From Granulicella arctica (GTDB taxonomy: Bacteria; Acidobacteriota; Terriglobia; Terriglobales; Acidobacteriaceae), in assembly GCF_013410065.1 (NCBI RefSeq), contig NZ_JACCCW010000002.1, forward strand, positions 1,054,001 through 1,118,000: a stretch of 64,000 nucleotides of DNA, written 5' to 3'. Under the pieces are notes generated by a model. The model did not search any database. It was not told where the DNA came from and saw only the letters and a list, made by a program, of their open reading frames with translations. The first letter of the stretch is position 1; each line of letters starts with the position of its first letter. Shown here one piece after another: positions 18,477-27,078 of this stretch. The position numbers and the translations under genes were made by a program.

Positions 18477-19219
18477 GTCATGGAAAGATTCTCGTCGTCG
18501 ATGACGAGCCGCAGATTCTTCGGGTTCTTCGCACCTCCCTTGAAGGTAGTGGGTATGAAGTTACCTTAGCTCGAAATGGGCTGGAGGCTCTTGAGCTCTA
18601 TCAGCGATCCATGCCGGATTTGGTGATTACGGACCTTGCCATGCCAGAGATGGATGGCATCGAGTTGACACGCTGCATCCGTGAACACGGTGAGACGCCG
18701 ATCATCGTACTTTCCGTGAGAAGTGCTGAGCCCATGAAGGTCAGTGCTCTTGACGAGGGAGCGGACGATTACATTACGAAGCCCTTTGGCATTCAAGAGT
18801 TGCTGGCTCGGGTACGGTCACACCTGCGTAGAACACGCACGGGAGAGCCGTCGCATCCGGCAGTCATACGCTCCGGAGATTTCACAATCGAGGTCGAACG
18901 CCATCGCGTGTTGCGCCGCGACGTGGAGATTCACCTTACACCAAAGGAATTCTCCCTGCTTCTGTTTTTCGCGAAGAGTCCCGACCGCGTGCTTACCCAT
19001 AAGGTCCTGCTTCGCGCCGTCTGGGGAGCTGGATTCGAACACCAGCCTGAATACCTTCGAGTGCTGGTGGCGCAACTGCGTAAGAAGATTGAGCTTGGCA
19101 GCGGTGCGGCAAAGCAGGAGCCTCGCTATATTCGCAACGAGCCTTGGATCGGCTATCGTTTTACACCTGACGGAGACGCGGACGGCGGCCAGGAGTCATC
19201 CATACTTACGGAGTTTTAA
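18473..19219 (+). CDS. kdpE: KdpE response regulator
   Basis: A 248-residue OmpR-type regulator of the kdp operon. The receiver begins KILVVDDEPQILR with phospho-acceptor Asp54 (VITDLAMPEMDG) and Lys in ITKPFG; the winged-helix domain reads LTPKEFSLLLFF ... YLRVLVAQLRKKIE and ends with the wing WIGYRF. It starts within the stop of the KdpD N-terminal gene and is followed 64 bp on by a porin gene, so it probably senses potassium limitation or turgor through the split KdpD and drives the downstream genes. Confidence 0.92.
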   Translation: MSHGKILVVDDEPQILRVLRTSLEGSGYEVTLARNGLEALELYQRSMPDLVITDLAMPEMDGIELTRCIREHGETPIIVLSVRSAEPMKVSALDEGADDYITKPFGIQELLARVRSHLRRTRTGEPSHPAVIRSGDFTIEVERHRVLRRDVEIHLTPKEFSLLLFFAKSPDRVLTHKVLLRAVWGAGFEHQPEYLRVLVAQLRKKIELGSGAAKQEPRYIRNEPWIGYRFTPDGDADGGQESSILTEF

Positions 19220-19283
19220 CGTCTTTTCTACGGACTTACTACTGCTATCGGCGGTTTACTTAATGAAGGAGTAGATCGACGTC

Positions 19284-20759
19284 ATGGTTCGTAGATTCAG
19301 TTTTGTTCCTGTAGTGTTCGTAGCCGTTGCCATATGGGCCCCCTTTACCTTTGCACAATCTATCGGCAATGACGATATTGCGTCATCCGCAATTACGGCT
19401 TCGGAAATATCCCCTTCATCCGCAGCGGGTACGAGTGAAGACAACTTCTTCCTGCGCTTTGCGAATGCTTATCGTGAAGACTGGCATCCCACGCAACCCG
19501 CAGGAGCCGCTGGACCACAACGTCGCGGATATCCGGCTCCGTTGGATTCAATCCCATTTCCGAGTCCCGATTACAGCGTTGGAGGCACATCCATCATTGG
19601 TGCTCCAGATACGCAGACTTACCCCCTCATGCAGGCAATCAATCAGAACAAGAGCCGGATAAAGGTCTATGGCTGGCTGAACGCTGGCTTCAATATCAGC
19701 ACTTCTGACAAAGGCGATGGTGCCAATTCTCCAGCCGCCTACTATTACAACCCGAACCGTATCACTCCCGATCAGCAAGTCCTCTACATCGAACGGCTTC
19801 CAGACTCCGTACAGACCGACCATGTGGACTATGGGTTTCGTATCGCACAGCTTTATGGACAGGATTACCGCTATACCACCAGCAAAGGCATTTTCTCGCA
19901 GCAGTTGCTTGCGCGTAATCACGAGTATGGCTATGACCCAGTCATGTTCTACTTCGATCTTTACGTGCCTCATGTTGCGAAAGGTATGAATATTCGTGTG
20001 GGCCGGTATATATCTCTGCCGGATATCGAAGCGCAGCTTGCGCCAAACAACTACACTTACTCTCACTCTCTGCTCTACACTATCGATCCATATACACAGA
20101 CGGGTATTGTTGCGAGCATCAAGCTGTCAGACCACTGGCTTGTACAGGCGGGTTTCTCCGGTGGCAATGACGTGGCGCCGTGGACGAAAGATGTAACCCC
20201 TACAGGTACTGCGTGTGTCGACTACACATGGAGCAAGGGCGGTGATGCACTCTACACATGTGCCAACTCTTTCAACAAAGGAAAGTACGCCTACAACAAC
20301 GTACAGAGTTACTACGAGACCTGGTATCACAAGATCAATGCAACATGGCACACCGATACGGAGGCCTGGTACATGTATGAACGTCAGGTTCCCAACATCG
20401 GCGGCAATGTTGTAAACCCGATCACACCTGAGACCGGAGCGAACGGGGCTTTTTGCTCTTTCGGCGAGAAGACGTGCTTTGCCCCAGAGGTTGCAGTCGT
20501 GAACTATCTCGAGCACGAGTTCAACGCGCATAACTATCTTTCCATACGTAATGAGTTTGTAGATGACATCAAGGGTCAGCGCACTGGCTACGCCACAAAG
20601 TACTCTGAACACCTGATCGGCTACGGCCACTGGATTGGGTCCACTGTTCTTTTTCGTCCGGAGATCCGGCTCGAACACTCTTACGATTTAGCGGCCTACG
20701 ATCTTGGGACGAAAAAGACCCAATTTATTGTGGCCGGCGACATAACTTACCATTTCTAG
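19284..20759 (+). CDS. BBP2-type beta-barrel outer membrane porin
   Basis: A 491-residue outer-membrane protein with signal peptide (cleavage near TFAQ) and a disordered linker rich in Ser/Ala/Pro before the barrel. The segment KVYGWLNAGFNISTS, then RIAQLYGQDYRY, ISLPDIEAQLAPNNYTYSHS and the final aromatic residue (VAGDITYHF) match the putative beta-barrel porin-2 (OmpL-like) family. It lies between kdpE and kdpF on the same strand, so it may give the outer-membrane route for potassium or be co-regulated with Kdp; that link is inference. Confidence 0.82.
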   Translation: MVRRFSFVPVVFVAVAIWAPFTFAQSIGNDDIASSAITASEISPSSAAGTSEDNFFLRFANAYREDWHPTQPAGAAGPQRRGYPAPLDSIPFPSPDYSVGGTSIIGAPDTQTYPLMQAINQNKSRIKVYGWLNAGFNISTSDKGDGANSPAAYYYNPNRITPDQQVLYIERLPDSVQTDHVDYGFRIAQLYGQDYRYTTSKGIFSQQLLARNHEYGYDPVMFYFDLYVPHVAKGMNIRVGRYISLPDIEAQLAPNNYTYSHSLLYTIDPYTQTGIVASIKLSDHWLVQAGFSGGNDVAPWTKDVTPTGTACVDYTWSKGGDALYTCANSFNKGKYAYNNVQSYYETWYHKINATWHTDTEAWYMYERQVPNIGGNVVNPITPETGANGAFCSFGEKTCFAPEVAVVNYLEHEFNAHNYLSIRNEFVDDIKGQRTGYATKYSEHLIGYGHWIGSTVLFRPEIRLEHSYDLAAYDLGTKKTQFIVAGDITYHF

Positions 20760-20772
20760 ATTCACGAATAAC

Positions 20773-20804
20773 GGGCGGTGCCGCATGAACCGCCCAGTTT
20801 TCTC
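20773..20804 (+). terminator. hairpin with T-rich tail between porin and kdpF
   Basis: GGGCGGT at 20773-20779 pairs with ACCGCCC at 20789-20795 around a 9-base loop and is followed by AGTTTTCTC. The tail is short, and the ribosome binding site of the next small gene begins right after it, so it may be a weak terminator, an attenuator or an mRNA processing hairpin that separates the regulator/porin part from kdpFABC. Confidence 0.55.
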
Positions 20805-20815
20805 AGGAGATGCCT

Positions 20816-20920
20816 ATGTTTGATCTGCTTAGCATCATCTCAACTGTTGTTCTCTTCGGTATAGCCCTGGTTTATGTTCATGCCAGCGAAGCTCTGAAAG
20901 AGAGGCGTCCCAATGCTTGA
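20816..20920 (+). CDS. 34-residue membrane microprotein upstream of kdpF
   Basis: A small gene with AGGAG six bases before the ATG at 20816. The product is one hydrophobic helix (about LLSIISTVVLFGIALVYVHA) with a short charged tail (SEALKERRPNA). It overlaps kdpF by eight bases (ATGCTTGA), which suggests translational coupling. Small single-helix frames of this type, with a Tyr and polar C-terminus, are known to me beside kdpF in other phyla, though they are usually not annotated. It may be an extra small subunit of the Kdp pump; no experiment known to me shows this. Confidence 0.65.
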   Translation: MFDLLSIISTVVLFGIALVYVHASEALKERRPNA

Positions 20921-20999
20921 AACAGTTCTTATCCTCTTACTTTGCGCTGCGCTTCTAGTGTATTTGGTTTATGCCATGCTGCGTCCGGAGAAGTTCTAA
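20913..20999 (+). CDS. kdpF: KdpF small subunit of potassium ATPase
   Basis: A 28-residue single-helix protein that stabilises the KdpABC complex. The sequence MLETVLILLLCAALLVYLVY followed by AMLRPEKF matches the KdpF pattern (hydrophobic helix, then YLVYA, a short loop and a final aromatic residue). It starts inside the stop of the microprotein before it, and its stop is one base before the kdpA ATG, with GGAGAAG inside its own 3' end as the kdpA ribosome binding site. Confidence 0.85.
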   Translation: MLETVLILLLCAALLVYLVYAMLRPEKF

Positions 21000-21000
21000 C

Positions 21001-22776
21001 ATGACAACCAACGGTTGGCTTCAAATCGTCTTCTTTTTCGTCTCTGTCTGTCTAGTCGCAAAGCCTATGGGCTTATACATGGTCAAGGTCTTCGAGCGGC
21101 GGCGGACCCCGCTTGATTTTTTGCTCAGACCGATCGAACGCCTCCTCTATCGTGTCACCTTCGTCAAAGAAGATGAGGAGATGCGTTGGACCGAGTATGC
21201 AGCAGCAATGCTCATCTTCTCTGCTGCAACGATGCTGCTCACTTATTTGGTTGAGCGCATACAGGCGTTCCTTCCCTGGAACCCGCAGCATCTAGCTGGT
21301 GTCGCTCCGGCACTCGCCTGGAACACAGCCATCTCGTTCACAACGAATACTAACTGGCAGTCGTATGTGCCTGAGTCAACGATGAGCTATCTCACTCAGA
21401 TGCTTGGGTTGGCTACACATAACTTCTGGTCCGCTGGTGTAGGCATAGCGCTTGCAATCGCTTTCATCCGCGGTATTGCCGGACGCGAGACTAAGACACT
21501 CGGCAACTTCTGGGTTGATATGACCAGAGCGATTCTGTACATTTTGCTCCCGCTGTGTCTCATCTATGGCACGGCACTGGTCTCACAAGGTGTTATACAG
21601 AACCTTCGGCCTTACGACACTGCGAAGTTAGTTGAGCCCCAAATAGTTACCACGGCTGGTGCTGACGGAAAATCCATAAAACAAACCGTCACTACGCAGA
21701 CTATCGCGCAAGGACCTGTCGCTTCCCAGGAAGCGATAAAGATGCTTGGCACAAATGGCGGCGGTTTCTTCAACACCAATAGCGCTCATCCGTTCGAAAA
21801 TCCGACTCCCTTCACCAATTACCTACAGATGCTTTCTATCTTTCTAATACCTGCAGGACTTACGGTGACGCTTGGCCACATGGTTGGGGCACCACGGCAC
21901 GGATGGGCCGTGTTCGCCGCCATGTCTGTTTTTTTTCTTGTGGGAGTTACGGCAGCCTATAGCGCTGAATCGCGTCCGAGCCCCCTCATTCATAATGCTG
22001 CGCAAGCTGCAACGACCACTCAGAGTGGCGGCAATATGGAAGGCAAAGAGGTCCGGTTTGGCATCGCTAACTCGGCTCTGTTCGCCACCGTTACCACAGA
22101 CGCAAGCTGCGGAGCGGTCAATGCGATGCACGACAGCTTCACTCCTCTCGGGGGCCTTATACCTATGGTCAATATCCTACTTGGGGAGATTGTCTTCGGC
22201 GGCGTAGGAGCTGGACTTTACGGCATGCTGATCTTCGTTGTATTGGCGGTATTTATAGCTGGTCTAATGGTTGGACGAACTCCGGAATACCTAGGCAAGA
22301 AGATCGAAGCTGCCGATGTTCAACTCGCTATGCTTTATCTGCTGATCTTTCCGCTCATCATTCTCTCGCTCTCGGCTATCTCGGTTCTGGCTCCAAGCTT
22401 CGGGACTTCCAGCTTGGCCAATCAGGGACCGCATGGCCTCTCCGAGATTCTGTACGCTTTTGCGTCGGCCGCTGGCAATAACGGCAGCGCTTTTGCTGGT
22501 CTCAATGCCAATACGCACTGGTACAACTCCGCGTTGGGATTCGCCATGTTTGCGGGGCGCTTTCTTATGATCGTGCCGATGCTTGCAATCGCAGGCAACC
22601 TTGCGAAAAAGAAGATCGTGCCTGCATCGCAGGGAACTTTCCCGGTCACTACGCCGCTCTTCGTAGTGCTGCTCTGCTCGGTCATTCTCATCGTTGGCGC
22701 ACTCACCTTCTTTCCGGTGCTTTCCCTTGGACCCATTCTTGAGCATCTACAGATGCATGCTGGCCACCTCTACTAA
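21001..22776 (+). CDS. kdpA: potassium-transporting ATPase subunit A
   Basis: The potassium-channel-like subunit that selects and passes K+ in the inner membrane. The 591 residues contain four pore-loop repeats: FTTNTNWQSY, GTNGGGFFNTNSAHPFENPT, CGAVNAMHDSFTPLGG and SAAGNNGSAFAGL, each with the conserved filter Gly/Asn residues. The frame opens 30 bases earlier, but the ATG at 21001 begins where the family begins and has GGAG eleven bases before it. It is followed by kdpB after 27 bp. Confidence 0.95.
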   Translation: MTTNGWLQIVFFFVSVCLVAKPMGLYMVKVFERRRTPLDFLLRPIERLLYRVTFVKEDEEMRWTEYAAAMLIFSAATMLLTYLVERIQAFLPWNPQHLAGVAPALAWNTAISFTTNTNWQSYVPESTMSYLTQMLGLATHNFWSAGVGIALAIAFIRGIAGRETKTLGNFWVDMTRAILYILLPLCLIYGTALVSQGVIQNLRPYDTAKLVEPQIVTTAGADGKSIKQTVTTQTIAQGPVASQEAIKMLGTNGGGFFNTNSAHPFENPTPFTNYLQMLSIFLIPAGLTVTLGHMVGAPRHGWAVFAAMSVFFLVGVTAAYSAESRPSPLIHNAAQAATTTQSGGNMEGKEVRFGIANSALFATVTTDASCGAVNAMHDSFTPLGGLIPMVNILLGEIVFGGVGAGLYGMLIFVVLAVFIAGLMVGRTPEYLGKKIEAADVQLAMLYLLIFPLIILSLSAISVLAPSFGTSSLANQGPHGLSEILYAFASAAGNNGSAFAGLNANTHWYNSALGFAMFAGRFLMIVPMLAIAGNLAKKKIVPASQGTFPVTTPLFVVLLCSVILIVGALTFFPVLSLGPILEHLQMHAGHLY

Positions 22777-22803
22777 GCTTCATCGTCTTTCGAGAGAACA
22801 CAC

Positions 22804-24840
22804 ATGTCCGCAAAGAAAACTTCACTCTTCAACATCGCCATCGTTCGCCGTGCGGCCCTTGATGCGCTCATCAAGCTTGATCCAAGAAGCATGATGAAAA
22901 ACCCTGTCATGTTCATCGTGGAGGTAGGGAGCATTCTTACGTCCCTCCTTCTTCTGCTGAATACCGTCGAGCACACACGCAACTTTAGCTTCAATCTTCA
23001 GATCACACTCTGGCTTTGGTTCACCGTCTTGTTCGCGAACTTTGCAGAGGCGATGGCTGAAGGGCGTGGCAAGGCCCAGGCAGACACTCTGCGCAAGGCG
23101 AAGTCAGACACTCCAGCGCACCGCCTGCGAAAAGATGACACCGTCGAAGAGGTGTCCAGCGCCCAACTTCGTAGAGACGATATCGTCATTGTCTTGGCAG
23201 GACAGATGATCCCGGGAGATGGCGAAGTTATCTTTGGTGTGGCATCTGTCGATGAGTCGGCAATCACGGGTGAGTCGGCACCTGTGATCCGCGAGGCAGG
23301 CGGTGACCGAAGTGCCGTGACCGGCGGAACGCGCGTGCTTTCGGACGAGATTCGCGTTCGCATCACATCGAACCCTGGTGAGACCTTCATCGATCGTATG
23401 ATTGCGCTCGTCGAAGGCGCCAAACGTCAGAAGACTCCGAATGAGATTGCTCTTAATATCTTGTTGGCTGGATTGACTATTATCTTTCTACTGGCAGTAG
23501 TTACATTGCAACCGTTCGCAATGTACTCTGGAGCACCTCAAACTATTTTTGTGCTTGTATCGCTGCTCGTCTGCCTGATCCCCACGACCATAGGCGGTCT
23601 ACTTTCGGCAATCGGCATCGCGGGTATGGACCGGCTCGTGCAACACAATGTTCTTGCTATGTCTGGCCGCGCAGTGGAGGCAGCCGGAGACGTGAACACA
23701 CTCCTACTCGACAAGACCGGCACCATTACAATTGGCAACCGCGAGGCGACGGCATTTCTTCCCGCGCCGGGTGTCAGCACCGACCAACTCGCTGATGCCG
23801 CGCAGCTCTCTTCCCTGCCCGATGAGACGCCGGAAGGACGGTCGATTGTCGTGCTTGCCAAAGAGAAGTTTGGCATTCGTGGCCGAGAGCTCGCTAGTCT
23901 CAACGCGGTCTTTATTCCATTCAGCGCTGTTACCCGCATGTCCGGAGTCGATCTTGACGGACGTACAGTGAGAAAGGGTGCGGCCGATGCCATCGAGAAG
24001 TATGTCACTAGCCTTGGTGCATCCATGCCTCGTGAGGTGCGCGAGACTGTAGACGAGGTTGCTCGTTCCGGCGGAACTCCTCTGGTTGTCGCGGATGGAA
24101 GCCGAACCCTCGGGGTCATCCATCTCAAAGACATCGTCAAAGGCGGCATGCGTGAGCGTTTCGCCGAACTTCGCCGCATGGGTATCCGTACCATCATGAT
24201 CACCGGAGACAATCCTCTTACTGCCGCAGCCATCGCGCGTGAGGCCGGAGTAGACGACTTCCTCGCTGAAGCCAAGCCCAAGGACAAGATGGACCTTATT
24301 CGTCGCGAGCAGGCTGAGGGCAAACTCGTCGCCATGACCGGCGACGGGACCAACGATGCACCGGCGCTTGCTCAGGCTGATGTAGGTGTCGCCATGAATA
24401 CGGGCACCCAGGCAGCGAAGGAGGCCGGCAATATGATTGATTTGGACTCCAATCCCACCAAGCTTATCGAGATCGTCGCCATTGGTAAGCAGCTCCTCAT
24501 GACCCGAGGTGCACTTACTACGTTTTCGATTGCCAATGACGTCGCTAAGTACTTCGCTATTCTTCCGGCGATGTTCGCTGGTGCCTTCCCTGTTTTGCAG
24601 GTGCTCAACATTATGCACCTACATACGCCACAGTCTGCTGTGCTTTCGGCCGTCATCTTCAATGCGCTGATCATCGTCGCGCTCATTCCACTTGCGCTAC
24701 GTGGTGTTGGGTATAAGGCAATGTCAGCAGAGGCTCTATTGCAACGCAATCTTCTAATCTATGGTCTCGGCGGTATCGTTGTTCCGTTTTTAGGAATCAA
24801 GCTGATCGACATACTGATAACTGCTGTTCATCTTGCATAA
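22804..24840 (+). CDS. kdpB: potassium-transporting ATPase subunit B
   Basis: The P-type ATPase subunit that couples ATP hydrolysis to K+ uptake. 678 residues. Visible motifs are the actuator TGES ([18 protein letters not shown]), the phosphorylation site [12 protein letters not shown] with Asp303, the nucleotide-binding Lys region ([13 protein letters not shown]) and the hinge [20 protein letters not shown]. Full length with no missing motif. The ribosome binding site is GAGAGA before the ATG. Confidence 0.96.
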   Translation: MSAKKTSLFNIAIVRRAALDALIKLDPRSMMKNPVMFIVEVGSILTSLLLLLNTVEHTRNFSFNLQITLWLWFTVLFANFAEAMAEGRGKAQADTLRKAKSDTPAHRLRKDDTVEEVSSAQLRRDDIVIVLAGQMIPGDGEVIFGVASVDESAITGESAPVIREAGGDRSAVTGGTRVLSDEIRVRITSNPGETFIDRMIALVEGAKRQKTPNEIALNILLAGLTIIFLLAVVTLQPFAMYSGAPQTIFVLVSLLVCLIPTTIGGLLSAIGIAGMDRLVQHNVLAMSGRAVEAAGDVNTLLLDKTGTITIGNREATAFLPAPGVSTDQLADAAQLSSLPDETPEGRSIVVLAKEKFGIRGRELASLNAVFIPFSAVTRMSGVDLDGRTVRKGAADAIEKYVTSLGASMPREVRETVDEVARSGGTPLVVADGSRTLGVIHLKDIVKGGMRERFAELRRMGIRTIMITGDNPLTAAAIAREAGVDDFLAEAKPKDKMDLIRREQAEGKLVAMTGDGTNDAPALAQADVGVAMNTGTQAAKEAGNMIDLDSNPTKLIEIVAIGKQLLMTRGALTTFSIANDVAKYFAILPAMFAGAFPVLQVLNIMHLHTPQSAVLSAVIFNALIIVALIPLALRGVGYKAMSAEALLQRNLLIYGLGGIVVPFLGIKLIDILITAVHLA

Positions 24841-24855
24841 AATTTAAAGGTTGAT

Positions 24856-24897
24856 ATGACGAATTACGCAGACGTAAGCCGTCAGGAGCATATATGA
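24856..24897 (+). CDS. possible 13-codon leader ORF overlapping kdpC start
   Basis: In the 53-bp gap between kdpB and kdpC an ATG at 24856 is preceded by AAAGGTTG and reads MTNYADVSRQEHI, ending in a TGA that overlaps the kdpC ATG (ATGA). The overlap and usable ribosome binding site would allow coupling of kdpC translation to this tiny frame. It could equally be chance, since kdpC has its own CAGGAG upstream. Confidence 0.25.
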   Translation: MTNYADVSRQEHI

Positions 24898-25463
24898 AAC
24901 GCGTCCTTGTTACTTCGATTCTTTATACTGCGATCACTGCTCTCATTCTTGGTATTGGCTACCCGTTGGCGATGACGGGCATTGCCCAGGTCTTCTTCAA
25001 AGACAAAGCGAACGGTCAGCTCATTGTCAAAGATGGCCAGATAATCGGCTCACAGTTGATAGGGCAATCTTTTACAGGGGCGAGCTACTTCCACTCACGC
25101 CCTTCAGCTGCTGGCACCGGATACGATGCTTCTTCGTCTTCCGGATCAAATCTTGGCCCTACCAGCAAAGCGCTCATCGACCGTGTAACTACCTCAACTG
25201 CTACAGAACAAGGCATAGGTCCAGTGCCGATTGATTTAGTAACAACATCTGGGTCTGGGTTAGATCCAGATATTACGCCGGATGCCGCGTTCTATCAGAT
25301 TCCGCGGATATCTCGCGAGCGGAGAATCCCAGTCGCAGTGCTGACACAACTGGTCCAGGCACATGTGCAGATGAGACAGTTCGGCCTGCTTGGAGAGCCT
25401 CATGTGAATGTGCTCGATCTCAACCTTGCTCTGAACGACTTAGGTCAGAAGAATAGCAACTAA
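24894..25463 (+). CDS. kdpC: potassium-transporting ATPase subunit C
   Basis: The small subunit with one N-terminal membrane helix (ILYTAITALILGIGYPLAMT) and a periplasmic domain that stabilises KdpB-ATP interaction. 189 residues with family motifs GQSFTGASYFHSRPSAAG, GSNLGPTSKALIDRV, TTSGSGLDPDITP and VLDLNLALNDL. It is the last gene of kdpFABC and is followed 28 bp on by a terminator. Confidence 0.95.
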   Translation: MKRVLVTSILYTAITALILGIGYPLAMTGIAQVFFKDKANGQLIVKDGQIIGSQLIGQSFTGASYFHSRPSAAGTGYDASSSSGSNLGPTSKALIDRVTTSTATEQGIGPVPIDLVTTSGSGLDPDITPDAAFYQIPRISRERRIPVAVLTQLVQAHVQMRQFGLLGEPHVNVLDLNLALNDLGQKNSN

Positions 25464-25491
25464 CTTAACAGCAGTGATTGACGGGATTCCG

Positions 25492-25529
25492 TAGAGTGTG
25501 GGAGAGCTCCTCTCACACTCTATTTTTTT
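25492..25529 (+). terminator. rho-independent terminator of kdpFABC
   Basis: TAGAGTGTG at 25492-25500 pairs with CACACTCTA at 25514-25522, with further partial pairing inside, followed by seven T. It ends the kdp operon. Confidence 0.88.
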
Positions 25530-25856
25530 AATTCAACCTACCTCCCAGTACGCCTAGCGACTTAGTCTCTCTATCCGGCTATTCTTCGATCCCGACGGGT
25601 GCTCAGAGCTACTGCGTGATAACTCATCATGCAGTGGAGCAGGCGAGGGGTGATCAGTCACGGAATTTTGAACTGGGAAAGATCCACGGCATGAGCAAGG
25701 CAGATGCTGAAAATGATCCCAGGGTAATTCGAGTCCCAGGAAGACTCTATAGTTGATTTCTACTATAAAATGAATGCGTTACGTCTATCACGCATGTGCT
25801 ATTTTGCATTTTTTGTACGATCAATCATGTAGAAAACCCATCCTTGGAGGCAAGGC
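25530..25856 (+). promoter_or_regulatory. intergenic region upstream of DeoR gene, possible operator
   Basis: A 327-bp gap with no ATG-started gene that I can support. An open frame without a good start runs to a TGA at 25754-25756; its end (GKIHGMSKADAENDPRVIRV) looks protein-like but I do not recognise it. ATGCGT at 25774-25779 and ACGCAT at 25790-25795 form an inverted repeat with a 10-bp spacer, about 60 bp before the DeoR-type start, where an autoregulatory operator could lie. Confidence 0.3.
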
Positions 25857-26702
25857 TTGAAAGAAAAAAAAGACCGTTCCGGTGGGGCAAAACGTGCTGA
25901 AAACAAGGTGGCGGAACCAGTAATCCATGAAAACGGAACCATGCTGATAGGGGAGCGGAGACAACATGAGCTCTCTATCATTCAACGCGACGGTCGCGTT
26001 TTGGTTTCTGAGCTTTCAGAGTCTCTTGGCATCTCTTCGATTACCATTCGTAAAGATTTGGACTACCTGAACTCCAAGGGACTGGTAACAAGGACCCATG
26101 GCGGTGCTCTTGCCCTGCAAAGCACCTCGATGCTTGACCCTTCACTCAAAGAAAAAGAACAACATCAGTTCAAAGAGAAGCAACTCATTGCCGCTGCTGC
26201 AATCAAGCTAGTCAAAGAGGGGCAGTGCGTTCTGCTTGATTCTGGCACCACGACAACGACAATTGCCCGCGCCCTGCGTAAGTTTTCGCATCTCACCATC
26301 GTTACGAACGGGCTGAACATTGCTGCCGAGCTGAGCGACACGGATTTCGACATTATTCTTATCGGCGGAGCCTTACGAAGAAATTCCTTTTCGCTCGTAG
26401 GACCATTGGCCGAAGATGTTCTTCGAGAGGTTCATGCAGACATTCTCTTTCTGGGCGTTGATGGCTTTGATATTCAGATAGGGCTGACGACCCCCAATAT
26501 TTTAGAGGCCCGTGCCAATCGGGCTATGGTAAAAGCTTCTAAAAGGGTCGTCGCTGTTTGCGACTCCACCAAGTTCCACCGTCGCAGTCTGGCGTTGATT
26601 GTGCCTCCCACCGCGATTCATACGGTCATTACCGACTCGCAAATATCCGATAGTGACGCTGAGGCACTCAAAAATATCGGTATCGAAGTCATCCTCGTCT
26701 AG
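25857..26702 (+). CDS. DeoR/GlpR-family transcriptional regulator
   Basis: A 281-residue sugar-metabolism repressor. An N-terminal helix-turn-helix (VLVSELSESLGISSITIRKD) is followed by a DeoR sensor domain of the ribose-isomerase-like fold with LLDSGTTTTTIARAL, LIGGALRRNSFSLVGPLAE and LFLGVDGFD, which bind a phosphorylated sugar. The start is a TTG with GGAGG six bases before it; the next ATG at 25941 has no ribosome binding site. The N-terminus carries an unusual Lys/Arg-rich extension of about 25 residues. No sugar gene is adjacent, so the regulon is unknown. Confidence 0.9.
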   Translation: MKEKKDRSGGAKRAENKVAEPVIHENGTMLIGERRQHELSIIQRDGRVLVSELSESLGISSITIRKDLDYLNSKGLVTRTHGGALALQSTSMLDPSLKEKEQHQFKEKQLIAAAAIKLVKEGQCVLLDSGTTTTTIARALRKFSHLTIVTNGLNIAAELSDTDFDIILIGGALRRNSFSLVGPLAEDVLREVHADILFLGVDGFDIQIGLTTPNILEARANRAMVKASKRVVAVCDSTKFHRRSLALIVPPTAIHTVITDSQISDSDAEALKNIGIEVILV

Positions 26703-26871
26703 ATGGAATGGCTCACCGGGTCACCCAGACGTCCCAGAGCGCTATGGCGCACCTTTTCTGTGCAAAGCTTAGCCATCATTTAGGCATTTGCGCAGTTGGA
26801 GGCAAGTTTTCAACTTTGGGCACAATCGGGAGACAGTCGCCAACAGAACTTCTGTATAACCTAATAATTCA

Positions 26872-26958
26872 TGGTGCCCGGAGGGGGACTTGAACCCCCA
26901 TTCCCTAAAGGGCGACGGATTTTAAGTCCGCTGTGTCTGCCGATTTCACCATCCGGGC
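26872..26958 (-). tRNA. tRNA-Leu (anticodon UAA)
   Basis: On the complement the acceptor stem GCCCGGA (26958 inward) pairs with TCCGGGC, discriminator A, then an encoded CCA at 26874-26872. The anticodon arm is GCGGA-CTTAAAA-TCCGT, anticodon TAA, reading UUA. A long variable arm and the GGGGGTTCAAGTCCCCC T arm identify a class II leucine tRNA. No integrase or repeated copy of its 3' end is seen nearby. Confidence 0.95.
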
Positions 26959-27078
26959 ATTCAGACTGAACGCATCCCTTTATCTTAGTGCATCTCTCAA
27001 ACGTATTCTCAAGATTGGGGAACGAACTCTCACCATATTGCGTACAGACTGAGGGAATGGAAGTTTAATCCCTCAATC

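Noticed and set aside
26872..26958. tRNA-Leu as an integration site for a mobile island
   Set aside because: No integrase gene and no second copy of the tRNA 3' end seen on either side; the neighbours look like ordinary chromosome.
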